33,849 nucleotides of DNA from contig JAUCBJ010003606.1 in the NCBI GenBank assembly GCA_032718475.1, forward strand, positions 1 through 33,849, read 5' to 3'. The position numbers were made by a program, and so were the translations under genes. This stretch comes from Nemertoderma westbladi (taxonomy: Eukaryota > Xenacoelomorpha > Nemertodermatida > Nemertodermatidae). Below are positions 21,599 through 30,863 of the stretch, in pieces; positions within the stretch are counted from its first letter, which is position 1; each line of letters starts with the position of its first letter. The notes below the pieces were generated by a model. It had not been told where the DNA came from. It ran no database searches and saw only the letters and a list, made by a program, of their open reading frames with translations.

Positions 21599-22588
21599 TG
21601 TGGGGCGAGCGACGAAAGTAAGCGAGCTTAGCATACAGGTACCACTAACTCAATCGGTGTGTCTGTTGCTCTGTTGTTCTGTTGCTCTGTTGATCTGTCG
21701 TTCTGTTTTGTCCAATTTTCCAAATGTTAATGAAATTTAACCAAACTTGGTACACATGTATGTAGTCTGGCCAAAGTTTAGAAATTTTCCAAGTTGAATT
21801 TCCGCGTGGCCTTCGAAAAGCTAAGATAATAGCAGTTAATTAGTTAATTAAGTTGATTAGGGTAAAAACAGCAATTTCAACCTGCCTCCTTAAAAGATAG
21901 TAATTATTTTCTAGTATAAGATTTAAATAATTATACTTAAAAGTTATACAGCTGTAATCCCCATACACCATTCCATTATAGTTTTTAATTAGTTCAAGAG
22001 ATTTGCTTGAAGAACTGTGTTTTTAATTGATCTAAACGTAATTAAGTTAAAATGCTTTACATCACTCTATACTTCCAGTCTCATTCCTTGGCATTCTTGA
22101 TATTGCCGAGATGGGAAACATTCCAATCATACTTCCACTGAGCTTGCTCTATCATGCACAATGTTTGGCTGAATTTAATGGTGATTCTTTAGATATTAGC
22201 TAAATGATTTCATTGAGGCATGAACATTATAAATTAATATTTCAGTATCAATACTATCGGAATAAGGTAAGTTTTAATAATTTTTACAAATTGGGTGGCC
22301 GCCGCACAAAATAATATATTTCTTTTAAAACACTAATTTCCTGTTAATACCTCTGCCTTTCATCAATCCTTTGTGCTCCTTTGCGGTTGGGGTGGTGCAG
22401 ATTAAGAGGGCGGTTGAAGCAAGGGGGGAACTTTCCTCTCTTCTTTGTTTTATTCTTATAGGCGGTTTGGTTAAATTTCTTATTTATTTATTTAATTTTC
22501 ATAAGTACCGATTTTGGGATAGAATTACTCAATTTTATTATGTATCTGATAACTAAGCCTCGTCCTGCGCGATGGCCCCACGAACGTG
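21599..22588 (+). mobile_element. Small DNA-element family, copy A
   Basis: Left end TGTGGGGCGAGCGACGAAAG and right end GATGGCCCCACGAACGTGT. Near the left end is a CTGTTG/CTCTGTT-type microsatellite (21655-21705), followed by 'AACCAAACTTGGTACACATG'. The ends share an inverted GTGGGGC core. It is about 990 bp, longer than copies C and D. The open frame at 22371-22556 has no recognisable domain. Confidence 0.6.
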
Positions 22589-23426
22589 TAAGGGTTATCT
22601 GCCTATTAAACGGTTAATTGTCAGGTGACAGTAAAAAATATATACGAATAGCAGTATACATATATTTAGAGTGGAAATAATGTTGTATAACTCCTTGAAT
22701 ATTTCGATCGAATAGATTATAATAATAAAGTAGTTTTACTGGTAGTATTTAATATTAAAATTCATTAATTTTAAATTCATATTTTAAAGCATTTCACAAT
22801 ATGTAAACATAAAAGCTCCAATGAAATAAACTCATAATTTTTGCAATGTCTTTAGCATTTGTTGGATTTGCATTTATGTTTATCGACAGGTTTCTAGAAC
22901 GTTTTTTAGCGCGTCAAGTCTTGTCAGTACCGCAGGTTGGCCAGCAATACAGAACGCATCCGTTTACTTCCTAAATGTAAGAGCTACTCGTCCTCGCGCT
23001 AGTAGTGCTGTTGGATGGACACGAATAGCAGACCGACTATTCCTAAGCGACTACTACTGTTCGTACAGTTGTACTATAATCGGCCTGCTGCATTGAAACT
23101 GCACATTTAGACCCTATGCCGGCTTAAAAAAAACATTTTGTCACCATTATGCAATCCACAATTGGGAATCCCAATGCAGCGTGCATTAATAATGCTATGC
23201 CGGCTTATCAACAAAGTCCCTATCCCCCATGAATTTCGCGAGATTATCCGCATATTCTATTCATGGCCAGTTTCCTTTAAGAGGCGTCTTAAGAAAGTCA
23301 TGGGCTGTCCATCATGCTTATTTTCTCCACGGGGCTGCCAAAGCACAAGATTGTGCACAGGCTGGTCCTCACGGCAAAAACAATGTCATGCAAAGGAATG
23401 TATCCCCAGACACTAGTATAACCAAT
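22589..23426. other. Intronic non-coding stretch
   Basis: AT-rich to about 22900. A segment at 23130-23420 has two overlapping short plus-strand frames with no recognised domain; it may be a transposon relic. No exon of the main gene was found. Confidence 0.4.
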
Positions 23427-24252
23427 GTGGGGCGAGCCACGAAGTGAGCGAAGCCTTAGCATATGGGTACCATTAACGAGTTGTCTGTCGTCGTCGTCGT
23501 CGTCTGTCATTGTCTGTCGTCGCCTGTCGTCATCGTCGTCGTAAATTTTTGATCGCTAACAACTCCTCGGTTATCCATCTGTTACCATTTGTTATCCATC
23601 TGTTATCCATCCTCGGTTACGAGAATCCATCTGCCATAAATCAGCAGTTACTCTTACAGTTTCGAGACTTTGCATAGTTATAAAGGTCGTTAGTCTCCGT
23701 TTAGGAAAATTATTTTAAGACAAAACAGGACGAGCGCACCGAGGCTAATGAAGGAGAAGAGTATTGTAAAACTAAAAATGTCATATTAACTTAAATAGCC
23801 CTAGTTAGAAGGTTTAGAAATGACAGTTAAAGTGTGTAAGGGCAAACTGAAATGGATCTCTGCTTTTACAACTAGTTTATCACAAACTGATAGCATCGCC
23901 TTCACTCATATATATTTTGGTTTTCGTATATCTCAAGCAAAAGCAAACAGTCAGCCGAAGCCGGAGGCGACCCGAAGGCTCCTCTTTCGATAGCTGCTAC
24001 CCGAGGGTAGGGGTGGGCGCTACTCCTATCCCAAGATTTGGTCCCAGTTATTTAACTGGTACTCATTTCATCGACCCCAGTGGATGAAAGGCTGAGTGGA
24101 CCCTGACGGGGCTGAACCTACAACCAATAGATTGCAGGCCCGGCGCTCAACCAACTGAGCTACCCCGCCTTTGATTCGTATATCTAATAGAGATTACTAT
24201 AATGTACTTTCTAATATAGGCCCTCGTGCTGCGCGAAGGCCCCACGAACGTG
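23427..24252 (+). mobile_element. Small DNA-element family, copy B, containing a nested SINE
   Basis: Left end TGTGGGGCGAGCCACGAAGTG, then a (GTC)n/(CGT)n run (about 23485-23540) and 'TTTTTGATCGCTAACAACTC'. The right end is CTGCGCGAAGGCCCCACGAACGTGT. Removing the SINE and one target copy leaves about 574 bp. Confidence 0.75.
23934..24174 (-). mobile_element. tRNA-derived SINE with 11-bp target duplication
   Basis: The minus strand begins near 24170 with GGCGGGGTAGCTCAGTTGGT (A box) and continues to GGTTCAGCCCC (B box near 24110-24125), the two internal RNA polymerase III promoter elements. The body includes 'CACTCAGCCTTTCATCCACT' and ends near 23934. TTCGTATATCT flanks it on both sides (23923-23933 and 24175-24185). 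A body fragment recurs at 11340-11430. Confidence 0.85.
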
Positions 24253-25010
24253 TTCCAATCGTACCCAATCGTTCCAGTCTGTATAAACCATAACACAATG
24301 TTCTACTGCCTAGAATAATATCACATGTTAGTCTAAGCCTACTCTTCTAATACTGTTAGTATAATAATAACCCTTACAGGATTTCACCCAATTACTCCAT
24401 TCCTTACAGCGTTTGGAACACTTCTACCTGCCAACTGAGTATAAATACACTTACACTAGTTCGACCACTTTCCCCATTTTCAACGTCCAATCAAATAATA
24501 GTTCATTAACCAATCCCAGGCTACAATTCAAGATGTGTTCCTACTAGTAGTGTAAGGATTGGGAATGAGCCCCCCCCCCCCCCCCCCCCCGGGCTCCTTC
24601 CAGCCAGCTTGCTGGCTTTCTAGTTAGTGTTACAGTAAATAGATATACGAAGTAAATAGTAAGTATAATAGTAAATATATAATGACAATTTAAATAATCA
24701 TCTGTTAAAACAACCAAATGAAGACTAATAAAATCTATACAATTACAATAATAATAAACATTTAACGCAAACTTTTTAATTGAATAATATAAATTAAAAT
24801 AGTTTATGGCGCATTTCAGCATCGATTAGTTATTAATAAAATTGATATGTATCGTTATCACGTCGATTTTATGTAATGGGTTTACTGCTAACGGAATTAC
24901 TGTATAAGATAATATTTATTTTTATGAGAGAGAAGCCCTCCTCTCCCCCTCTCTCCCTCTCAGTCTCCTTGCACTCCAGAAAAAGCAAGTCACCTATATC
25001 GCTTTTTAGG
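24253..25010. other. Intron with right inverted-repeat arm and poly-C tract
   Basis: Positions about 24365-24580 are the inverted partner of 21386-21598. A C tract lies at about 24570-24590. The rest is AT-rich, with a CT-rich stretch at 24935-24965. Confidence 0.6.
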
Positions 25011-25032
25011 TCTATAGGTTACGAAAATATAC

Positions 25033-25956
25033 TCGCCCCCGCATAGTAGATAGAGTAAATCCATAAAGGCAGTTCATATAGCAGCGGTTGATAGAAATAA
25101 AACCCCCCTCGTACGGCCGCGGTACATAGAAATAAAGCCCACCTCGTACGGCCGCGGTACATAGAAATAAAGCCCACCTCGTACGGCCGCGGTACATAGA
25201 AATAAAGCCCACCTCGTACGGCCGCGGTACATAGAAATAAAGCCCACCTCGTACGGCGGCGGTACATAGAAATAAAGCCCACCTCGTACGGCCGCGGTAC
25301 ATAGAAATAAAGCCCACCTCGTACGGCCGCGGTACATAGAAATAAAGCCCACCTCGTACGGCGGCGGTACATAGAAATAAAGCCCACCTCGTACGGCGGC
25401 GGTACATAGAAATAAAGCCCACCTCGTACGGCGGCGGTACATAGAAATAAAGCCCACCTTGTATGGCGGCAGTACATAGAAATAAAGCCCACCTCGTATG
25501 GCGGCAGTACATAGAAATAAAGCCCACCTCGTATGGCGGCGGTACATAGAAATAAAGCCCACCTCGTATGGCCGCGGTACATAGAAATAAAGCCCACCTC
25601 GTACGGCCGCGGTACATAGAAATAAAGCCCACCTCGTACGGCCGCGGTACATAGAAATAAAGCCCACCTCGTACGGCCGCGGTACATAGAAATAAAGCCC
25701 ACCTCGTACGGCCGCGGTACATAGAAATAAAGCCCACCTCGTACGGCCGCGGTACATAGAAATAAAGCCCACCTCGTACGGCCGCGGTACATAGAAATAA
25801 AGCCCACCTCGTACGGCGGCGGTAAATAGTAATAAAGCCCACCTCGTACGGCGCGGTACATAGAAATAAAGCCCACCTCGTAGGTTTTCCCAACAACAGA
25901 AGATCCGTTGACTTGGATTATCGCAAACACGTTGATTGTCGAATCGAGTGAATCGT
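25033..25956 (-). CDS. Main gene exon containing a 35-bp coding minisatellite
   Basis: Acceptor CATTGTCTTTACAG, then two bases completing Asn from exon 26447-26601, then 'DSLDSTINVFAIIQVNGSSV' and 'VGKTYEVGFISMY'. This matches the 'VQFLRQAGG...GQTFTISSKLSM' and 'GGTFWVTVGVEY' segments of other repeats, so the entry is real coding sequence. The 35-bp array follows (see separate entry). A donor at CGGGGGCGA|GTATAT (exon edge 25033) gives phase 0, as exon 15729-15974 requires, only in the frame ending 'TLSTMRGR', which is not the entry frame. Alternatively the exon ends at the first TACGAG|GTGGGC (near 25881), which would also be in phase. The 3' border is therefore uncertain. Confidence 0.6.
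25083..25880 (-). repeat. 35-bp minisatellite, about 23 copies, open in all three minus frames
   Basis: On the plus strand the unit is GTACATAGAAATAAAGCCCA followed by CCTCGTACGGCCGCG. Copies are nearly identical. Variants are CGGCCGCGG or CGGCGGCGG, with TATGGCGGC(A/G)G in the middle copies (25450-25570). One copy near 25850 is 34 bp. Because 35 is not a multiple of three, each frame is visited in turn, and the translation is a 35-residue super-repeat including 'YEVGFISMYRGRTRWALFLC'. No stop occurs in about 290 to 315 codons in any of the three minus frames. Confidence 0.95.
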
Positions 25957-26085
25957 CTGTAAAGACAATGATTTGCTATAATTTCCAGTCCAAAGTACCT
26001 AAAGAAGCATTTGTATGACATTATGGTCGTCAGATACTACTTTATATCACTACGGTAAGTAAAACCCAGCCCAGTGAAGGGATTT

Positions 26086-26392
26086 GTGGGGCGAGCCACG
26101 AAGTGTGTGAAACCTTAGCATATGGGTGCCATTAACGAGTTGTCTGTCGTCGTCGTCGTCGTAAATTTTTGATCGCTAATAACTCGGGCATTCCTTGATG
26201 ATGAAATTAACCGAAACTTGGCATGTATGTAGTCCGTCGAAAGTTTAGAAAGAATCTGAAGTTTGATAAAAAAAACGAACTAACGCAACGAGGCAAATGA
26301 AGGAGACGAGTATTGTGTTGACGATTTCTGACTAACGACAGACAACTAAGGCATTGCTCACTTCGTGCTGCGTGAAGGCCCCACGAACGTGT
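26086..26392 (+). mobile_element. Small DNA-element family, copy C
   Basis: Left end TGTGGGGCGAGCCACGAAGTG, a (GTC)n run at 26145-26162, 'TTTTTGATCGCTAATAACTC', 'AACCGAAACTTGGCATGTATG', and right end CTGCGTGAAGGCCCCACGAA. It is 307 bp, about the size of copy D, so this is probably near the unit length of the family. Confidence 0.75.
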
Positions 26393-26446
26393 CACTAATG
26401 GGTTGATTCAGTAAAATTAATTCCATATAAATTTAATTGAACTCAC

Positions 26447-26601
26447 TAGATTTAGTTATATACCCCATATCCAAAGTTCCTCTCACTTGCCAACCCGCGT
26501 CACCCGTTTCCAAATACGACGGATGAACCCTGGGGAATTGGATCTTTTTATTCATTAATTTCTTGAACTTCTCCATGCAGGGGTACTTATATCCAAAGGA
26601 T
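26447..26601 (-). CDS. Main gene exon 'SFGYKYPCMEKFKKLMNKK'
   Basis: Acceptor GAATATATTTGCAG, strong donor CTA|GTGAGT, 155 nt: one base, 51 codons, one base. It reads 'SFGYKYPCMEKFKKLMNKK', 'IQFPRVHPSYLETGDAGWQV' and 'RGTLDMGYITKS'. 'GYKYPC....KKLM' matches 'GGNYPC...LNKLM' of exon 4422-4650. The final A joins AC of exon 25033-25956. The first base needs a phase-2 exon upstream, which exon 27990-28226 (phase 0) is not. Confidence 0.75.
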
Positions 26602-27989
26602 CTGCAAATATATTCGGAATACAATGATACATTATTTTTCGTGGGTTTACCATAGAGATTACCTATTGAGTGAGGGGTGGTTGTGTTGTGCAATCTGGCA
26701 CTGTGCAGTGAGCCTGTGTACAACTGCTGTATCATGATGATTACAGTAATGTATTTCATTATTACCTAGGACATAAACAAAACATGCGGAATTAACATTA
26801 ATAGCTCGGCTAGGAATTAAACTTATTTTCTTGATTACCCTTAATGACTGCAACATATATAATAATAAATTCTAATTATATAATACTAATCGAAAAGTAC
26901 CTCGTCTGTCTTAAAAATTATTCAATAATTATTTATGAAAATCGTCTCAAGATTGCATTGATTTGTTTACTAAATGTAACTAAGTTACCAAATAAACTAA
27001 CTGAACTCGCAACGCGCAAATAGTGATGGCGTCGTGTTTGTTACTCGTCATTGAGAACTTTAGAGGAGTTGAGATATCGTTGACGTGGAGGGTGACCTTC
27101 CAGATAACAGCGGAATCGATCCGAGGTTTCTTTGTCTCGTCGTTAAGAACCGTATCGATGTTGGGTTCGTTAGCGATACCAGTAACCTGTTACAATACGT
27201 AAAAGAGTTCGAGTCATCTATTATTAAGTCAGACCAGACGTTAACCAAGTCTATAAGACGCAATCCATTATGCTACAATGTTGGCCGACCCAGAAACAAA
27301 GCTGCCTCCAAATCACCCAGTCAGCCAGATACTTTCTAAGCTCGGGGAACGTAGAAACTTTCTAAAGTCTTGTGTAGGGACAACTCTTTAAGCCGGTACG
27401 TAAGTTATTGGCTGACCACCATCTCTGTGATCACCACCAGGAGGTTTCTATAGCACAAGGAGCTAATCAAGTGGTCTGATATCCAGATCCTGGACCGCTG
27501 GTTGATGTTATCCTTTTGGGGATGTTGAGGTCAGATGAAGACATCCTGATCCCTGATAGCAGAAACGGTCAACATGACCTAGAGCTCCTCACAGATACTG
27601 TTGGTCAGGTATAATGTACACTGCCTAGGCCGAGTTTGTCTTCTTGTTTATAAAAAAAGATCAACATTGGAGGCTGTTTCATATTAGGTGAGTAACAACT
27701 TCTGAGCCTCCTACTGTACAATATCCTTCAACAGACCACAATCTCATCAGTAAAGTGATACATGTTTCGCTTAGGATGAACCGCATTCACTACCAGATTG
27801 GGGGTATACAGTACTGTTTGACCAATCCAAACCCATATGAATTAAGAATGTTCAAATAAGTCAACCAAAACAATTAAAAGATTGGATATCCCCCTGAAGG
27901 ACAACCCACAGAAGGCAGTACTACTGTACTGTAATAATACAAGTAAGTGGTCATAGTAGCATACATACATATAATGTAGGCCTACATAC
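26602..27989. other. Stretch where a main-gene exon is missing; decayed plus-strand reading frame
   Basis: Phase and domain order call for a core-repeat exon (about 150-200 nt) here, but none was found on the minus strand. On the plus strand, 27058-27339 is open ('NRIDVGFVSDTSNLLQYVKE', 'GRPRNKAASKSPSQPDTF'), and 27400-27610 reads as broken peptide. This may be a decayed transposon that displaced the exon. I do not recognise it. Confidence 0.35.
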
Positions 27990-28226
27990 CTGTGCTGGTT
28001 CCCAGGTGACCGATCTCTGTCCCACCCATACCGTCCGTTTCACGTTGTATTCCACTCCGACGGTGACCCAAAATGTCCCGCCCAGACTCACGAACCCTCC
28101 CTGTCCATACCCCGCACGATCCTCCTCTTTGTTACCGAAAGCCGCCGCCGCGAACTCGATCCGGATTTCCACAGGATCCGGACCCGGATTTACAACTCGA
28201 CCAAAACTGTATTTTGCCGTATCGGG
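27990..28226 (-). CDS. Main gene exon 'YSFGRVVNPGPDPVEIRIEF'
   Basis: Acceptor CTTATTTGCAG, donor CAG|GTATGT, 79 codons, phase 0 to 0. It reads 'PDTAKYSFGRVVNPGPDPVE', 'IRIEFAAAAFGNKEEDRAG' and 'GGTFWVTVGVEYNVKRTVWV'. This is the clearest example of the 'FG.V.N.G......I.I...A' signature, resembling DUF11-type extracellular repeats. It follows exon 29882-30111 in phase ('PYAIPV' then 'PDTAKY'). Confidence 0.85.
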
Positions 28227-29295
28227 CTGCAAATAAGATAATAATTATTGGAGCGATAAGCCTAAAGTTAAGGGTAAAATAACACAAGAACAGTAAGCGC
28301 CATCGTAGTAGAAGAGTAAATCCCATGCCTTGAATTCATATCTCTCCAGAGGTCGTAGGTTCGATCCCCGCTTTGGGCACAGGGTAGTTAAACCTCGGCA
28401 CAAAATTGCCGCAATATATATTTATTGCCGCAATAACAATTGAACATCTTTTAAATATTTCATGAGTGATTTAAATGTTTTCATAAGTGATTTAAATATT
28501 TTCATGAGTGATTTAATTATTTTCATGAGTGATTTAATTATATTTACGTACACTATTATATTATTTCTAGTATATACTACTACAGTATTTGATTTGATTT
28601 TAATTCTGTTGAGACGCCATACGACTGCCCATTTCCGTAGCATCAATAGGACTACTACTAGGATCGGCATGCTGCATTGCAGCTGCATTTTTTGCGCCGC
28701 CACAACTCCCTATCATCCATGACGCCAGAGTTACTATGAACTCTGATGGTTGTAAAACTAACCTAATCTACTGTAATCAACTTCATACGGCATATTGACA
28801 AGGACATCGTAAGGACACATTAATATATTTAAATAAAATAAAACGACTATTACTTTATCGTTACTTACTTCGACACTTACTTACACTCGTTGTATAATAC
28901 TGCAGTGTGTAGAATCTTAACACTTGAAAAATAAAATCATCTACTGACACTGACGACAATGAGATATTACCTGGGTCAGAGTCAACAGCGCCGCATATGG
29001 CTAGAGCTATTCAACCTGGTGATTTTTGAGCGGTTCTTAATTATATGGTGCGTTGCTCCGTTTATCTGTGTCTATTCTTAGTTGTCCCGACAATCCGCCA
29101 TATGTTGTCCCATACGTTGTCCCATATCAGCCGCCAAACTTAACATCGTGCACCAAGTGTTATTATTTGTAAGCCTACTGTCAGAGACCGTGTGTAGTCT
29201 TGCTCTTCTGGACCGGTAGTCATATACTGTAGTTTGCTCATTTCAAAGTGACGTTCATTGTCTGCTGTGTAGACCAGCTCTAGTCAGTAACACAG
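28227..29295. other. Intron with SINE-like B box and short tandem repeat
   Basis: GGTCGTAGGTTCGATCCCCG (28351-28370) contains a tRNA-type B box on the plus strand, probably a SINE relic; no matching A box is clear. Positions 28450-28545 hold about four copies of a 22-23-bp unit TTTCATGAGTGATTTAA. No exon is seen. Confidence 0.5.
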
Positions 29296-29598
29296 AACAC
29301 GTTCGTGGGGCGTCGCGCAGCATTCGAAGTTGAACAAGTTCGAAACAAGTTCGATTTTATCTGGAGTCAAAAGTTCGTGAGGTATTTGCCCGTAACTTTC
29401 GAAAATATTGGAACTTTTTCTCTAGTATGCCCATAGAAAATTTGGTTCAATATGGTTAAAATCTTCAAAACTTATTTACGAATGAATTTTTCATTACAGA
29501 CGGACAGACAGACAGACAGACGGACATGAAATTTTGCCCTATTTCCTCATTATAATTGTGCGCTAAGGCTCGCCCTGCCTGCGTGGCCCGCCCCACAT
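29296..29598 (-). mobile_element. Small DNA-element family, copy D (inverted)
   Basis: Reverse orientation: on the plus strand it begins ACACGTTCGTGGGGCGTCGC and ends GCGTGGCCCGCCCCACAT. Its microsatellite, at the same place near the GTGGGGC left end, is a GACA/GTCT tetranucleotide run (29500-29525) in place of the GTC triplet of copies B and C. Confidence 0.72.
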
Positions 29599-29881
29599 CC
29601 AGTTGTTTACAATTTACAATGGATATTTAATCTTTTGAATTTACCTCCACCACATTTAATTTGCATTGCAAGCATGTCTAGGAATAAATAGTTTTTGTTG
29701 GTTTTAGGTTGCTAAGCTACAAGCGATAGTCAAGTGTAGAATGACAAAGGCCAATGTCATGTTCCCCAACCAGATAATTAAAATATTGGTTTAGTTTAGA
29801 GACCAACAATTTAACAGCAGTAGGCCTATCTACAATACAATAATAATGTATTGTACAGTAATATTGAGCAACATCACTAAC

Positions 29882-30111
29882 CACTGGGATGGCGTAGGGG
29901 TCTGAGGAACTGAGACGCGGTTCAATCTCAGCCCTCTTGCAATCTACATCGTTTTCATCCTCACAGACTGTAATCCCCTTGTTGTCCAGGTCTCTGAACT
30001 CGAGGCCCGCCCCGGCGTACAGGGTGGGTTTGCCACACATCCCGAGAATGGATATCGACTGGGTTTCATCGCGGTCTGGGTGCTTTACTTCATCCGTTGT
30101 GTAGACCTCAA
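29882..30111 (-). CDS. Main gene exon with three Cys, 'MCGKPTLYAGAGLEFRDLDN'
   Basis: Acceptor CCCCCCGCAG, donor GTG|GTTAGT, 230 nt: two bases completing Ile, then 76 codons, phase 0 out. It reads 'EVYTTDEVKHPDRDETQSI', 'GMCGKPTLYAGAGLEFRDLD' and 'GITVCEDENDVDCKRAEIEP'. The three Cys and acidic loop resemble the 'NPLAGADCLDDET' loop of exon 4422-4650. Linked in phase on both sides. Confidence 0.8.
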
Positions 30112-30736
30112 CTGCGGGGGGTGGGGGTGTAAGTAAGGGGATATGCTGCGGCCTGTGGGAGCTGGGAGCAGAGTTTGTTGTAAATTTGGAAAACTATTGA
30201 CGATTAGCATCTATAATTATTGTGTAATGGTGTAATGATGCCTTACAGTACGTAGGTAATTGTTACTTATAGTGAAGCAGAACTTTAAGCCATAAAAAAA
30301 GAATGTAGCAACATAATAATTTATGTATGCAGTACATACTGTAGAAAAGAATTTCCACAGAGCCGTCCTACAAATAACCCTGTGTGTGTAGTGTGAGTCA
30401 GAAGGCATAATTATTGGGTTCAGGCAGTTATGGCTTTTGACACAACATTTGAGAAACTACAGTAGTAAAGTGAATCCCTACATCACCACCACCGGGGGAC
30501 GGTCGCTTACATATTGTACTTATGAGCGTCACAAAAAGTTAATTTAGTTGTATAATTTATGTATCGGCTGAAAATTGGACGCGGGTGAATCTTTCTCGCG
30601 TATGTATTTGCTTTCGCATTTGCTCATTTGATGCAGCTGCGTCGTTGTTTCACCGGCATTTAGATACTGTATGTAAGAAAAACACTTCATTGGTATTAGC
30701 GAAATAGGAAGTTTGGCGAATTAATAACACACTCAC
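30112..30736. other. Intron, nothing recognised
   Basis: A G-rich stretch adjoins the acceptor (30115-30130). The rest is AT-rich with no gene, repeat family or RNA that I can identify. Confidence 0.5.
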
Positions 30737-30863
30737 TGTTGAGGTTTGGTTCGTCGGTGTTTCCAGGGACCTGTATCGTAGCAACGAACTGAACTCGTGT
30801 GCCGACATCTAAAGTACCAGTTTCTTCTTCCGATATGAACTGCACTCCGTCACCGAAAGTAAA
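30737..30863 (-). CDS. Main gene exon, first core repeat 'FTFGDGVQFISEEETGTLDV'
   Basis: Acceptor CTTTATTTTAG, donor ACA|GTGAGT, 127 nt, phase 0 in and phase 1 out. It reads 'FTFGDGVQFISEEETGTLDV' and 'GTRVQFVATIQVPGNTDEPN'. 'V.F.......G..V.F.A.I.VPG' is the repeat core, here directly after the cadherin exon, so it marks the switch from cadherin to the repeat chain. Phase fits both neighbours. Confidence 0.8.

Noticed and set aside
24090-24172. Functional tRNA gene on the minus strand
   Set aside because: A and B boxes are present, but the B box is degenerate (GGTTCAGCCCC), a SINE body follows and target duplications flank the unit.
25083-25880. CRISPR-like regular array
   Set aside because: Units are contiguous with no variable spacers and lie in a eukaryotic gene; this is a minisatellite.
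28422-28722. Small protein with repeated 'KSLMK' motif
   Set aside because: Produced by a 22-23-bp AT-rich tandem repeat; no gene context.
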